This document shows positions 18,049 through 25,459 of a stretch of 56,558 nt of DNA, piece by piece (the stretch's first letter is position 1; every line of letters begins with the position of its first letter). The DNA is from Kitasatospora papulosa (GTDB lineage: Bacteria; Actinomycetota; Actinomycetes; Streptomycetales; Streptomycetaceae). Position numbers and translations under genes: made by a program. Where the stretch lies: contig NZ_JNYQ01000021.1 of NCBI RefSeq assembly GCF_000717245.1, forward strand, positions 1 to 56,558. Reading direction: 5' to 3'. The notes beneath the pieces are model-generated. The model ran no database searches. It was given only the letters and a program-made list of their open reading frames with translations, and was not told where the DNA came from.

Positions 18049-18474
18049 ATGTTCCGCACCATGTTCAAGTCCAAGATCCACCGTGCCACCGTCACCCAGG
18101 CCGATCTGCACTACGTCGGATCGCTGACGATCGACGAGGACCTGATGGACGCCGCCGACCTGCTCCCCGGCGAGCAGGTCCAGATCGTCGACATCACGAA
18201 CGGCGCCCGGCTGGAGACCTATGTGATCTCCGGGGAACGCGGCAGCGGCGTCATCGGGATCAACGGAGCGGCGGCCCGCCTGGTGCAGCCGGGCGATCTC
18301 GTCATCATCATCTCGTACGCCTCCGTGGCGGACGCCGAGGCCAAGGCGCTCGTGCCCTGCGTGGTCCATGTGGACCAGCACAACCGGCAGGTGTCGCTGA
18401 CCGGTTCGGACCTTGCCGAGCCGGTACCGGGCAGCGGCACCGTCCGGGGCGACCTCCTCCGTCCCGGGAACTGA
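18049..18474 (+). CDS. panD: Aspartate 1-decarboxylase (PanD)
   Basis: PanD decarboxylates L-aspartate to beta-alanine, normally for pantothenate. The 141-residue proenzyme keeps the family marks: Lys in FKSKIHRATVT, the Gly-Ser self-cleavage site in YVGSLTID that yields the pyruvoyl cofactor, Arg in NGARLETYVI, and the GINGAAARLVQPGD stretch. It should therefore be active. The ribosome site CAGGAGA precedes the ATG. No panB or panC is nearby. Its place directly behind the exporter, inside the peptide cluster, suggests a dedicated role. It could supply beta-alanine, decarboxylate a hydroxylated aspartate, or act as a spare resistant copy if the product inhibits PanD. None of the four A domains shows the usual beta-alanine code, so the role is open. 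Confidence 0.93.
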   Translation: MFRTMFKSKIHRATVTQADLHYVGSLTIDEDLMDAADLLPGEQVQIVDITNGARLETYVISGERGSGVIGINGAAARLVQPGDLVIIISYASVADAEAKALVPCVVHVDQHNRQVSLTGSDLAEPVPGSGTVRGDLLRPGN

Positions 18475-18493
18475 GAACCGGCCCGAGGACCCG

Positions 18494-18520
18494 GGAAGGG
18501 CGCCGGCCCGGCGCCCTTCC
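18494..18520. terminator. Bidirectional hairpin terminator after panD
   Basis: A perfect 11-bp stem (GGAAGGGCGCC against GGCGCCCTTCC) with a five-base loop sits between panD and the converging regulator gene. It probably serves both strands. Confidence 0.7.
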
Positions 18521-18549
18521 TCAGGCCACCGGGCGGAGGCGCGGGCCGG

Positions 18550-19230
18550 TCAGATGAGACCGGCCCGCACGGCGCGTGCCACCGCGTGAGCGCGGTTGCG
18601 CACCTGGAGCCGGGCCATCAGCTCGTAGATGACGTTCTTGACGGTGTGCTCCGAGCAGGACAGCGCTCGGGCGATCACCGCGTTGCCATGGCCCTCGGCG
18701 ACCAGGGTGAGTACCACGGTCTGGCGCGGCGTGAGCGGAGCAACCGCCTGCTGCGCACGGGGGACGCCGGGGGCCGGCGCCACGGGCCGCTGTGCGGTGC
18801 CCAGCAGACGTACCAGGACGCCGTAGGGCACCCGGCCGTCACCGTGGTGCGCGGAGTGCACGGCGGCCACCAGCTGCTCCGGGTGGGCGTCGGCGGTGCG
18901 CAGGATGGTCCGGGCCCCCACCCGCACGGCGCGCAGCACGCTGTCGGGGGAGACCAACTGGGCTGCCACCAGAAACCCTCGGCGGTCCGGGTCGTCCGGA
19001 GGCGAGCAGGAATCCACCGCCTCGTCCACGGTGCGGCCGGCGGCCAGCAGCACGACCCCGGGGCCCGGCTGCGAGTCCTCCGCGAGCGGGATACCGGCCC
19101 TGGTGAGCCGCTGGTGCCAGGACCGGCGCAGGCCGTCGTTGGCGGCGCGCACATGGACGCGTACCGGTGCGGGGCCGTAGGACGCGGGGATCCCCGGGAC
19201 GTGGTGGCCGGGCAGTCTCGCGGGGCTCAC
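18550..19230 (-). CDS. LuxR-family regulator with degenerate receiver (second of tandem pair)
   Basis: The 226-residue protein ends in a LuxR/NarL helix-turn-helix (about residues 165-226; LTPRQ..., recognition region SEHTVKNVI). Its N-terminal half has the rough pattern of a response-regulator receiver, but the phosphoacceptor Asp is not visible where expected (GVVLLAAGR). That makes it an atypical regulator that may be controlled by ligand or by partner rather than by phosphorylation. It starts with GTG, overlapping the stop of the upstream paralogue as GTGA, so the two are co-translated. It is likely a pathway-specific regulator of the NRPS cluster. Its direct targets cannot be read from the sequence. 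Confidence 0.85.
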   Translation of the reverse strand: MSPARLPGHHVPGIPASYGPAPVRVHVRAANDGLRRSWHQRLTRAGIPLAEDSQPGPGVVLLAAGRTVDEAVDSCSPPDDPDRRGFLVAAQLVSPDSVLRAVRVGARTILRTADAHPEQLVAAVHSAHHGDGRVPYGVLVRLLGTAQRPVAPAPGVPRAQQAVAPLTPRQTVVLTLVAEGHGNAVIARALSCSEHTVKNVIYELMARLQVRNRAHAVARAVRAGLI

Positions 19231-19847
19231 AGCAGACCCGCCCGCAGCACGTAGGCGACCGCGTGGGCGCGGTTCTTCAGCCGGAACCGCTGCGTCACGT
19301 TGTGCAGGACCGTGGTCACCGTCCGCACCGAATAGCAGAGTTCGTCCGCTATCGCGCTGGTCTCATGTCCGTCGGCGACCAGCCGCAACACCGCGCGCTC
19401 CCTTTCGCTGAGCCCCGCGGCACCCCAGGAGTCGGCGACGCCCGGGTCGGCGCCCTCCGCGCGCTGCTCCAGGAGCCCGTCCAGCAGATCGGGCGGCACC
19501 GCGCAGTCACCGCCGGCCGCGGCCAGGACGGCGTGGGCCAGGCGCGGACCACTGGTCTCACGGCGGCGCAGCAGGCCCCGGGCCCCTGTGGCGATGGCGT
19601 GCAGTGCCTCCACCGGGCCCAGTTCGGTGGCGACCAGGACGACCTCCGGACGGTGCTCGGCGGCCCGGGTGCGACGCAGCAGGTCCAAGACCGGTTCGGC
19701 CACCCGGTCGACCACGACCACCGTCACATCGGGCCGTTGCTCCCCGACGACAGGCCGTACCTCCGCGAAGCCGTCCAGCGCGCTCAGAGTGCCGGCCTCC
19801 AGCACCGGGTCCAGAGCGATGACGCTCACCCGCACCGGATTCCTCAT
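19227..19847 (-). CDS. LuxR-family regulator with receiver-like domain (first of tandem pair)
   Basis: The 206-residue protein has a receiver-like N-terminal half and a C-terminal LuxR-type helix-turn-helix (about residues 145-206; LSERERAVLRLVADGH). A possible acceptor Asp is present in VVVDRVAEP and an acidic residue in VIALDPVLE, but the usual DxxMPxxDG context is missing, so phosphorylation is doubtful. Its last 15 residues (KNRAHAVAYVLRAGLL) closely match its downstream neighbour, which points to an old duplication. The ATG has GAGGAGG just upstream. No histidine kinase lies nearby, which supports orphan, non-canonical control. It probably regulates the peptide cluster together with its partner. 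Confidence 0.85.
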   Translation of the reverse strand: MRNPVRVSVIALDPVLEAGTLSALDGFAEVRPVVGEQRPDVTVVVVDRVAEPVLDLLRRTRAAEHRPEVVLVATELGPVEALHAIATGARGLLRRRETSGPRLAHAVLAAAGGDCAVPPDLLDGLLEQRAEGADPGVADSWGAAGLSERERAVLRLVADGHETSAIADELCYSVRTVTTVLHNVTQRFRLKNRAHAVAYVLRAGLL

Positions 19848-20141
19848 GGATCCTCCTCGGTTCGTGCCGGCTCTCGCCGGCACCACCGAGCATCGTGGCC
19901 GCGGCCACGCGGGACATCGGTGCGCGGCACCCAGATTTGTGCCGTACCCCGCCCCCTGCCCGTCCACCGGAGTCTTCGCCGCCCTACGCCCGGGCGGACG
20001 CGTCGGGCAGAACCGGTTGTTCCCCTTCCAGGCCGCTCTCGTCCGACCGGTCCTCCAACCCCGTGCTGACCTGCCCGGGAGCGGTTTTCGGACCGAGGTG
20101 GGGACGCGCAGGCGAAATATGGGGGGCCGTTCCCCATAGAT
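19848..20141 (-). promoter_or_regulatory. Promoter region of the tandem regulators, with two dyads
   Basis: Reading upstream from the regulator start there is a 7-bp inverted repeat (GTGCCGG/CCGGCAC, 19864-19883). A perfect 14-bp palindrome GTGGCCGCGGCCAC follows at 19895-19908. Either could be an operator, perhaps for autoregulation, or an mRNA hairpin. GC-rich palindromes also occur by chance in such DNA. No gene is seen in the rest of the gap. Confidence 0.35.
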
Positions 20142-20181
20142 CTTCTCGTCCGGCGCCCCACCTGGGGCACCGGACGAGAAG
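20142..20181 (-). terminator. Strong terminator of the mbtH-sbnA-sbnB operon
   Basis: A long hairpin pairs CTTCTCGTCCGG with CCGGACGAGAAG and continues inward through GCCCC/GGGGC to a short loop. It starts 10 bases after the sbnB stop codon. Confidence 0.8.
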
Positions 20182-20191
20182 GGCTGCCCGC

Positions 20192-21214
20192 TCAGCCGGA
20201 ACCGGTCGCCCGGGGCTCCGGCAGGAAGCCGGTGATCTCGGTGCCCACACCCGCTGCACGGGCCCGGCGGAGCACCAGCCCGGCCAGCGCCAGGTCCAGC
20301 ACACCGAGTCCGAACGGCGAGAACAGCGTGATGCGTCGCGGGTCGCGGTGGCCCGCGTCCGTCTTCCGCAGGAGCTCCCCGAGGGTGCTGTCGATGAAGG
20401 ACCGGCTGCCCGACCGGGTCTCCGCCAGGTGCACGGAGGTGGCGGCCCGGCAGACGTGGTCGGGGTCGTCCACCACGTTCACCGCGTCCAGCACGCCTTC
20501 CACCGTGACGTCCCGCAGCGAGACGTGCAGTACCAGGGTGCCGGGACGACACGCGCGCAGGTCCAGGTGCGGCACGGTGGCCGTGGTCGCCAGGCTCACC
20601 AGCCGGTGCGTGCCCAGCGCTTCCTCGGCGCTGTCCGCCACACGCACGACTCGTCCGGCCCCGCCGAACTCCGAGGCGCAGCGCTCCCGGAACTCCTCTG
20701 CCCGGCCGGCGTCCAGATCGAAGACGGTGACGTCGGTCAGCTCGGGCCGTACCACCAACAGGAAGCGAAGAACCTCGAAGTTGATCACACCGCAGCCGAT
20801 CAGCGCGACACCGGTCTCCTGACCGCCCTCGGCCGGGAGGCTGGCGGCGGCGAGCGCGGCGCTCGCCGCAGTGCGCCGGGCTGAGATGGTGGAGCCCTCG
20901 ACCAGAGCCACCGGCTGTCCGGTACGCGTGGAGTTGACGATGATCGCGGCGGAGGCGCGCTCCAGGCCGTCGGCGACATTGCCGGGGAAGGAGGCGATCC
21001 ACTTCATTCCGGCCAGGGGCTCCGGCCCGCCCAGATAGGCCGGCAGCCCGATGATCCGGTTGCGGGTGTCGTCCGGGAAGCGGAGGAACACCGAGTGGGG
21101 CAGCGACGTCTCCTCGTCGGCATGGCGCAGATACGCCTCCCGTACAGCGTCCAGCACCTCCCGCTCCCTGCCGTCCAGAAGCCGCCGGACGTCTCCGTTG
21201 CCGAGCGTCAGCAC
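20192..21214 (-). CDS. sbnB: 2,3-diaminopropionate biosynthesis protein SbnB-type dehydrogenase
   Basis: The 340-residue protein belongs to the ornithine cyclodeaminase/mu-crystallin fold. With SbnA next door it is best read as the SbnB type. That enzyme oxidatively cleaves N-(1-amino-1-carboxyethyl)-L-glutamate with NAD to give L-2,3-diaminopropionate and 2-oxoglutarate. A nucleotide-binding GCGVINFEVLRFL stretch is visible near residues 145-157, followed by an acidic FDLD at the end of the next strand. The GTG at 21214 overlaps the end of sbnA by seven bases and has GAGGTGG upstream, so the pair is co-translated. The pathway runs from O-phosphoserine and glutamate and is known from staphyloferrin B. 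Here the Dap should feed the NRPS. Confidence 0.9.
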   Translation of the reverse strand: MLTLGNGDVRRLLDGREREVLDAVREAYLRHADEETSLPHSVFLRFPDDTRNRIIGLPAYLGGPEPLAGMKWIASFPGNVADGLERASAAIIVNSTRTGQPVALVEGSTISARRTAASAALAAASLPAEGGQETGVALIGCGVINFEVLRFLLVVRPELTDVTVFDLDAGRAEEFRERCASEFGGAGRVVRVADSAEEALGTHRLVSLATTATVPHLDLRACRPGTLVLHVSLRDVTVEGVLDAVNVVDDPDHVCRAATSVHLAETRSGSRSFIDSTLGELLRKTDAGHRDPRRITLFSPFGLGVLDLALAGLVLRRARAAGVGTEITGFLPEPRATGSG

Positions 21215-22347
21215 GGTGCCACCTCGGTCATCTCGCTGGTGTCGGCCACGTCGGCCACCTCGTCCTTCCACAGGTGGGTGACCTCGCCGAACTGAGCCTT
21301 CACCCACCCGTCGTCGTAGATCGTGTTCAGATAGCGTTCGCCGCGGTCCGGCATCAGCAGCACGCACGAGGAGCCGTCCGGAATGCGTCCGCTCAGCCGT
21401 TCCAGGGCCGTGGCCACCGCGCCTGACGAGCCGCCCAGCAGCAGCCCCTCGCGTAGCGCCAGGCGGCGGCAGCCCACCAGGCTGTCCAGATCGCTGACGT
21501 GCACCACCTCGTCGGCGAGACCGCCCCGGTAGAGCGGTGGGCGCACTGCCGCACCATGACCGGGGATCAGCCGGCGAGCGGTCGGCGGCCGGAAGATCGC
21601 ACTGCCCTCGGCGTCCACGGTGATCACCCGGGTGGGAAGCCGGTGGTCGCGGATCAGGTCACCGCAGCCACGCAGGGTGCCGGAGGAGCTGATCGTGCAG
21701 AACAGGTAGTCGGGTGCCTGGCCCAGGTCCTCCACGATCTCCGTCATGGTGATCCGGTGTGCCCAGGCGTTGCGGGGGTTGGCGTACTGGTTGGGCCAGT
21801 ACGCCCCGGGCACCGCCGCGACCAGCTCCCGCACCCGCGCGATCCGCACCGGCTGGAACTCACCGGTGACGGGGTCGCCTTCGTCGACGGTGTGCACCTC
21901 GGCACCGAGCGCTCGCATGATCGCGATGTTCTGCGGATTGGTCCGCGGGTCCACCACACAGATGAACCTGAGATCCATGGCACGGCACATCTGCGCCATG
22001 CCGACACCGAGGTTTCCGGAGCTGGACTCGACCACGGTGCCGGTGCCGGGCACCACCGCGCCGGTGGCGACCGCGTGGCTCAGCATGGTGTAGGCGGACC
22101 GGTCCTTGATGCTGCCGCCGGGACTGACCGACTCCAGCTTGGCCCAGACCCGGAACCGGGCACCGGGCAGCAGCCGGGTCAATTTCACCAGAGGTGTCCC
22201 GCCGACGGCGGACAGTGCCCCGGTGCGGTCAGCGCCGTACGCGGTGGGCGCGGGTCCGGACGGATCGGTGGCGTCGGGTGGTATGGCTTCCTGGTCCGCC
22301 CGCGCTACGGGCGCCGGCCTGTATCTCGGCTGGGAGACGGAGTTCAT
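21208..22347 (-). CDS. sbnA: 2,3-diaminopropionate biosynthesis protein SbnA-type PLP synthase
   Basis: The 379-residue protein is a fold-type II PLP enzyme of the cysteine-synthase family. Lys in SPGGSIKDRSA (near residue 82) is the PLP lysine, SSSGNLG is the substrate loop and GGSSGA binds phosphate. Its pairing with sbnB and mbtH identifies it as the SbnA type, which condenses O-phospho-L-serine with L-glutamate to N-(1-amino-1-carboxyethyl)-L-glutamate. The N-terminal extension of about 45 residues is Pro/Ala-rich and looks disordered. GAGGGGA lies upstream of the ATG. It follows mbtH by 32 bases and overlaps sbnB. A plain cysteine synthase is less likely because of the paired sbnB. Confidence 0.9.
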   Translation of the reverse strand: MNSVSQPRYRPAPVARADQEAIPPDATDPSGPAPTAYGADRTGALSAVGGTPLVKLTRLLPGARFRVWAKLESVSPGGSIKDRSAYTMLSHAVATGAVVPGTGTVVESSSGNLGVGMAQMCRAMDLRFICVVDPRTNPQNIAIMRALGAEVHTVDEGDPVTGEFQPVRIARVRELVAAVPGAYWPNQYANPRNAWAHRITMTEIVEDLGQAPDYLFCTISSSGTLRGCGDLIRDHRLPTRVITVDAEGSAIFRPPTARRLIPGHGAAVRPPLYRGGLADEVVHVSDLDSLVGCRRLALREGLLLGGSSGAVATALERLSGRIPDGSSCVLLMPDRGERYLNTIYDDGWVKAQFGEVTHLWKDEVADVADTSEMTEVAPC

Positions 22348-22379
22348 CGCCGGGTTTCCCCTCGGTGTCGGTAGGCGGA

Positions 22380-22631
22380 TCAGACCGGGATGCTCTGTCG
22401 TCCGCCCTGACCGCCCGCCGCCCCGGCGGCATCGCTCTCCATCCGGCGGCGCAGACTGGCGGGACGCATGTCCGTCCACACCCGGCCGATGTGCTCCAGG
22501 CACTCCTGCTTGGTGCCCTCGGTCCCTTCGGCCCGCCAGCCCGCGGGCAGTTCGCGGTCGGCCTGCCAGATCGAGTACTGCTCCTCGTCGTTGAGCACGA
22601 CGCGGTAGACGCTTTCGGTGTGGTCGGACAT
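22380..22631 (-). CDS. MbtH-like NRPS accessory protein
   Basis: MbtH-like proteins bind adenylation domains and are often needed for their folding or activity. The 83-residue product carries the family signature: N-x-E-x-Q-x-S-x-W (NDEEQYSIW), then PAGW, then a tail with the conserved WTDMRPASL. The last 15 residues are a low-complexity Gly/Ala/Gln extension. It is the first gene of the operon that makes Dap, with GAGGGA upstream of its ATG. This ties Dap supply to the NRPS even though the synthetase genes are 7 kb away. Confidence 0.95.
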   Translation of the reverse strand: MSDHTESVYRVVLNDEEQYSIWQADRELPAGWRAEGTEGTKQECLEHIGRVWTDMRPASLRRRMESDAAGAAGGQGGRQSIPV

Positions 22632-22894
22632 CGCCGTCCCTCTTCGGTAGGTGGGGGCGCAGGGATCGATACCGCGCCAGAGCGAGCGTCCCTTTTGACG
22701 ACGGCCGGACGTAGAGACAAAAGGGCAGCGGTGACGGCGACGGCGGGCCGCTGTTCCTTCCCCTGCCAAAACGATCGGCGTGTACCGCTCGACTTCTCGG
22801 AGGGACGTTCGTCGGTCGATGTCTGTTCCTGCTGCCGTTGATGCCGGCTGATCCGAGGTTGCCGTGCCGCACGGCCGTGCAGCAGGATCGGGTC
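22632..22894. promoter_or_regulatory. Divergent promoter region ahead of mbtH with an inverted repeat
   Basis: This gap must hold the promoter for the mbtH-sbnA-sbnB operon and one for the small zinc-ribbon gene. It contains the exact inverted repeat CCCTTTTG (22690-22697) and CAAAAGGG (22718-22725). Its arm centres are 28 bases apart, close to three helical turns. The arms are AT-rich against a GC-rich background, which fits a dimeric regulator site. The tandem LuxR proteins are candidate binders, which is inference. Confidence 0.45.
22690..22725. repeat. 8-bp inverted repeat, candidate operator
   Basis: The arms CCCTTTTG and CAAAAGGG are perfectly complementary and separated by 20 bases. 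The position is about 60-95 bases ahead of the mbtH start, where an activator or repressor site would be expected. It could instead form a weak hairpin in the mbtH leader. Confidence 0.4.
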
Positions 22895-23203
22895 ATGTCC
22901 CGATCAGTAGGACCGCACACCGCTGACCCATGTCCCCGGTGCCTCGTCGAAGCGGTCCGTCCGGGCTCCCCGATGACGGTCGAGGGGCGCGATGTGGTCG
23001 GCTACCTCTGCGAGCAGTGCACGCACATGTGGAACCGGCCGGTCGAGGGCGATCTGGAGGTCCACGACGTCGTCAGGGTGGATCTCCCCGGCGCCACGCT
23101 CTACGGCACCGTTCGGCAGGTGGAAGAAGACCGTGTCCAGGTACGCGTCCAGGACGGTCAGCGGCTGCTGTGGGCCGAGCGTTGGCGACTCATCCTCCAC
23201 TGA
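22895..23203 (+). CDS. Small zinc-ribbon protein of unknown function
   Basis: The 102-residue product has a CPRC near its start and a CEQC about 33 residues later, a four-cysteine zinc-ribbon arrangement. After this comes a small beta-rich segment (DVVRVDLPGATLYGTVRQVEEDRVQVRV) with an SH3/KOW-like feel. I do not recognise a named family. AGGA lies about seven bases before the ATG at 22895; an in-frame ATG at 22838 is less supported. It marks the right edge of the peptide cluster and is divergent from mbtH. There is no sign that it works with the NRPS. Confidence 0.6.
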   Translation: MSRSVGPHTADPCPRCLVEAVRPGSPMTVEGRDVVGYLCEQCTHMWNRPVEGDLEVHDVVRVDLPGATLYGTVRQVEEDRVQVRVQDGQRLLWAERWRLILH

Positions 23204-23299
23204 CCGACAGCCGACGCCATGAGCCGGGTATGCCGGGGCAGGGCTGCCGGTCGCAGACCGACTGCCTGCTCCATGGTGGAACTGCCGCTGTCCGCGATG

Positions 23300-25459
23300 T
23301 CACCCTTCCCGGCGCAGCGTCAGCATCCTGCTCGCGTAACCGCCCCGCGGGAGCTGAGCCGACAGTCCGTGCGCCATCAGCGCGGCACCGCTGCGCACGG
23401 TGCCCGCACGCGTGATCTCGCTGTCGTCGTCGACGCGGTACACGGCCTCGGGAACAAGGCCGCGCAGCCGCAGGCGGGGCAACGCCGCGCGTTCCTCGGG
23501 CCCTGCCCGCCACTGGAAGACCACGGACTCGTCGCCGTCGCGCGCCACGTACTGCACGGCGTGGGAACTGTCCGCCGGGGAGCCCAGCCTGTACTGCCGG
23601 CCGGTCTGGACGGTGGACCGCACCGTCTTGTACAGGGCTACGTACGCCGCCGTCTCGTCCAGTTCCGCCTCCGGCCAGCGCGTCAGGTCGCCGCCGATAC
23701 CGAGCGCCCCGGCCATCGCGCTGTGCAGGCGGAAGCGGAGGGGCACGGTCCGCAGGGTGATCGGGTTCGGGCTGTCCGTCACCCAGGCGCCCATCACCTG
23801 CGCGGGATAGAGCTGCGAGAAGCCGTACTGGATGCCCAGCCGGTCGACCGCGTCCGTGTTGTCCGACGTCCACGCCTGATCGGTGCGGGCCAGGCTCGCC
23901 AGGTCGACGCGTCCGCCGCCGCCCGAGCAGGTCTCGATCCGCAGCGCCGGCCGCGCGGCCCGCAGCCGGTCCATGACCTCGTGCGCCCCGAGGGCGTGCC
24001 CGACGAACACCCTGCGTCCGTCGGGGTGGCGACCGGCGGAACCCGCCTCCGTGAACGACCGGTTGAAGTCCCACTTGAGGAAGTCCACAGCGAACGCGTC
24101 GACGGTGCGCAGCAGCCAGGTGAGCGCCCAGTCCGTCACCTCGGGCCGCGAGAAGTCGAGCACCAGCTGGTTGCGCAGGGTGTGGGCGGTGCGGTCGGGC
24201 AGGTGCAGCACCCACTCCGGGTGCGCGCGGAACAGATCGCTGTCGGGATTGACCATCTCCGGCTCCACCCACAGCCCGAACCGCATGCCCAGCCCGTGGA
24301 CGTGGTCGGCGAGCGGGCGCAGCCCGTCGGGGAAGGCGCCCGGCCGAGGGGTCCAGTCGCCGAGACCCGCGCGGTCGCTGTCGCGGGCCCCGAACCATCC
24401 GTCGTCGACCACGAACAGCTCGGCCCCGACGCGCGCGGCCAGGTCCGCCAGTTCCCGCTGCCCGTCGAAGGTGACGTCGAAGGCCGTCGCCTCCCAGGAG
24501 TTGTAGAGCACGGGGCGTGGTTCGTCGGGGGCGGGCAGCACGTATCGCCGTACGTAGGAGTGGTACGCCCGGGACGCTCCGCCGAACCCCCCTGGCGCGT
24601 ACAGGCCGGTGCTCACGGGAGTGGTCCAGCTCGCGCCGGGCGCGAGGGTGATCTCCACGCCCTCGTGACCGCTGCCGCCCAGCACCCCGCACCGGCCCTC
24701 CGCGGACCGCACCGCCGTCATCCGCCAGCTTCCCGCGGTGGCGAGGGCGACCGTCCAGACCTCGCCCGTCTCCTCGGTGGCGTCCCCGGCGTCGAGGGCG
24801 AGCCAGGGGTTGCTCTGGTGACCCGTGTGACCACGCCGGCTGCTGACCGTCGTCTCGCCTACGGCGAGCGGGGTCCGCCGCAGCTGGAACTCGCCCGCCC
24901 ACTGCCCGTGCACGGAACTCATCCGGTACGCGGGCAGGACCGGCAGATTCCACTGGGCGGCCGAATGCCGTACGAGCGAGAGCGCCGGCTCCTCGCCGGG
25001 CTCCGCCGGCCCGGGGCCCGTGTGCCGGAACACGGTCCAGCGTTCGATCACCGGGCAGTCCTGCCGGACGCGGTAGTGCAGCGTCCACGCGAGCGGGCGG
25101 CCGTGGTCGCGGAGCCTGACGGACAGCTCCGAGCTGTCGCCGTCCCGCCGGACGTCGTAGCCGTCCACGACGGGCTCGACCGCGCTGGTCCCGTCCCCGT
25201 ACCGCACATCGAGTGCGGGCGGGGCGAACCGCACCTGTCCGTCGACCGCCAGTTCCTCCGTGCCGTCCAGGGGGCTGCGGAAACTGTCCGTAGCGGGGTC
25301 CGGCTCCAGCAGCGAGCGGGCGTCGTCGAGGGAGAGGGAGGCCCCCCAGTGGAGCGTGCGCACGGTCCCGGTCGCCGTGTCGACCCGCAGGACGTAGCTG
25401 GTGTCGGAGGCGCGGAGCAGCACGGTCCCCGACGGGCGGTCGATCTCGATGTGGGGCAT
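23300..25459 (-). CDS. Alpha-galactosidase, glycoside hydrolase family 36
   Basis: The 719-residue enzyme hydrolyses terminal alpha-galactosyl groups, as in raffinose, melibiose or galactomannan fragments. Family marks are VDDGWFG near residue 353, the nucleophile Asp in KWDFNR near 463, CSGGGGR near 500, and the acid/base Asp in SDNTD near 533. The length is normal for GH36, with an N-terminal beta-sandwich and a C-terminal beta domain. No signal peptide is visible, so it acts inside the cell on imported sugar. It is the last gene of the sugar operon. Its ATG overlaps the beta-galactosidase stop by one base and is preceded by GAGGAAG. Confidence 0.93.
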   Translation of the reverse strand: MPHIEIDRPSGTVLLRASDTSYVLRVDTATGTVRTLHWGASLSLDDARSLLEPDPATDSFRSPLDGTEELAVDGQVRFAPPALDVRYGDGTSAVEPVVDGYDVRRDGDSSELSVRLRDHGRPLAWTLHYRVRQDCPVIERWTVFRHTGPGPAEPGEEPALSLVRHSAAQWNLPVLPAYRMSSVHGQWAGEFQLRRTPLAVGETTVSSRRGHTGHQSNPWLALDAGDATEETGEVWTVALATAGSWRMTAVRSAEGRCGVLGGSGHEGVEITLAPGASWTTPVSTGLYAPGGFGGASRAYHSYVRRYVLPAPDEPRPVLYNSWEATAFDVTFDGQRELADLAARVGAELFVVDDGWFGARDSDRAGLGDWTPRPGAFPDGLRPLADHVHGLGMRFGLWVEPEMVNPDSDLFRAHPEWVLHLPDRTAHTLRNQLVLDFSRPEVTDWALTWLLRTVDAFAVDFLKWDFNRSFTEAGSAGRHPDGRRVFVGHALGAHEVMDRLRAARPALRIETCSGGGGRVDLASLARTDQAWTSDNTDAVDRLGIQYGFSQLYPAQVMGAWVTDSPNPITLRTVPLRFRLHSAMAGALGIGGDLTRWPEAELDETAAYVALYKTVRSTVQTGRQYRLGSPADSSHAVQYVARDGDESVVFQWRAGPEERAALPRLRLRGLVPEAVYRVDDDSEITRAGTVRSGAALMAHGLSAQLPRGGYASRMLTLRREG

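Noticed and set aside
21208..22347. Housekeeping cysteine synthase
   Set aside because: The gene overlaps an SbnB homologue and follows mbtH, so the SbnA reading is much better supported.
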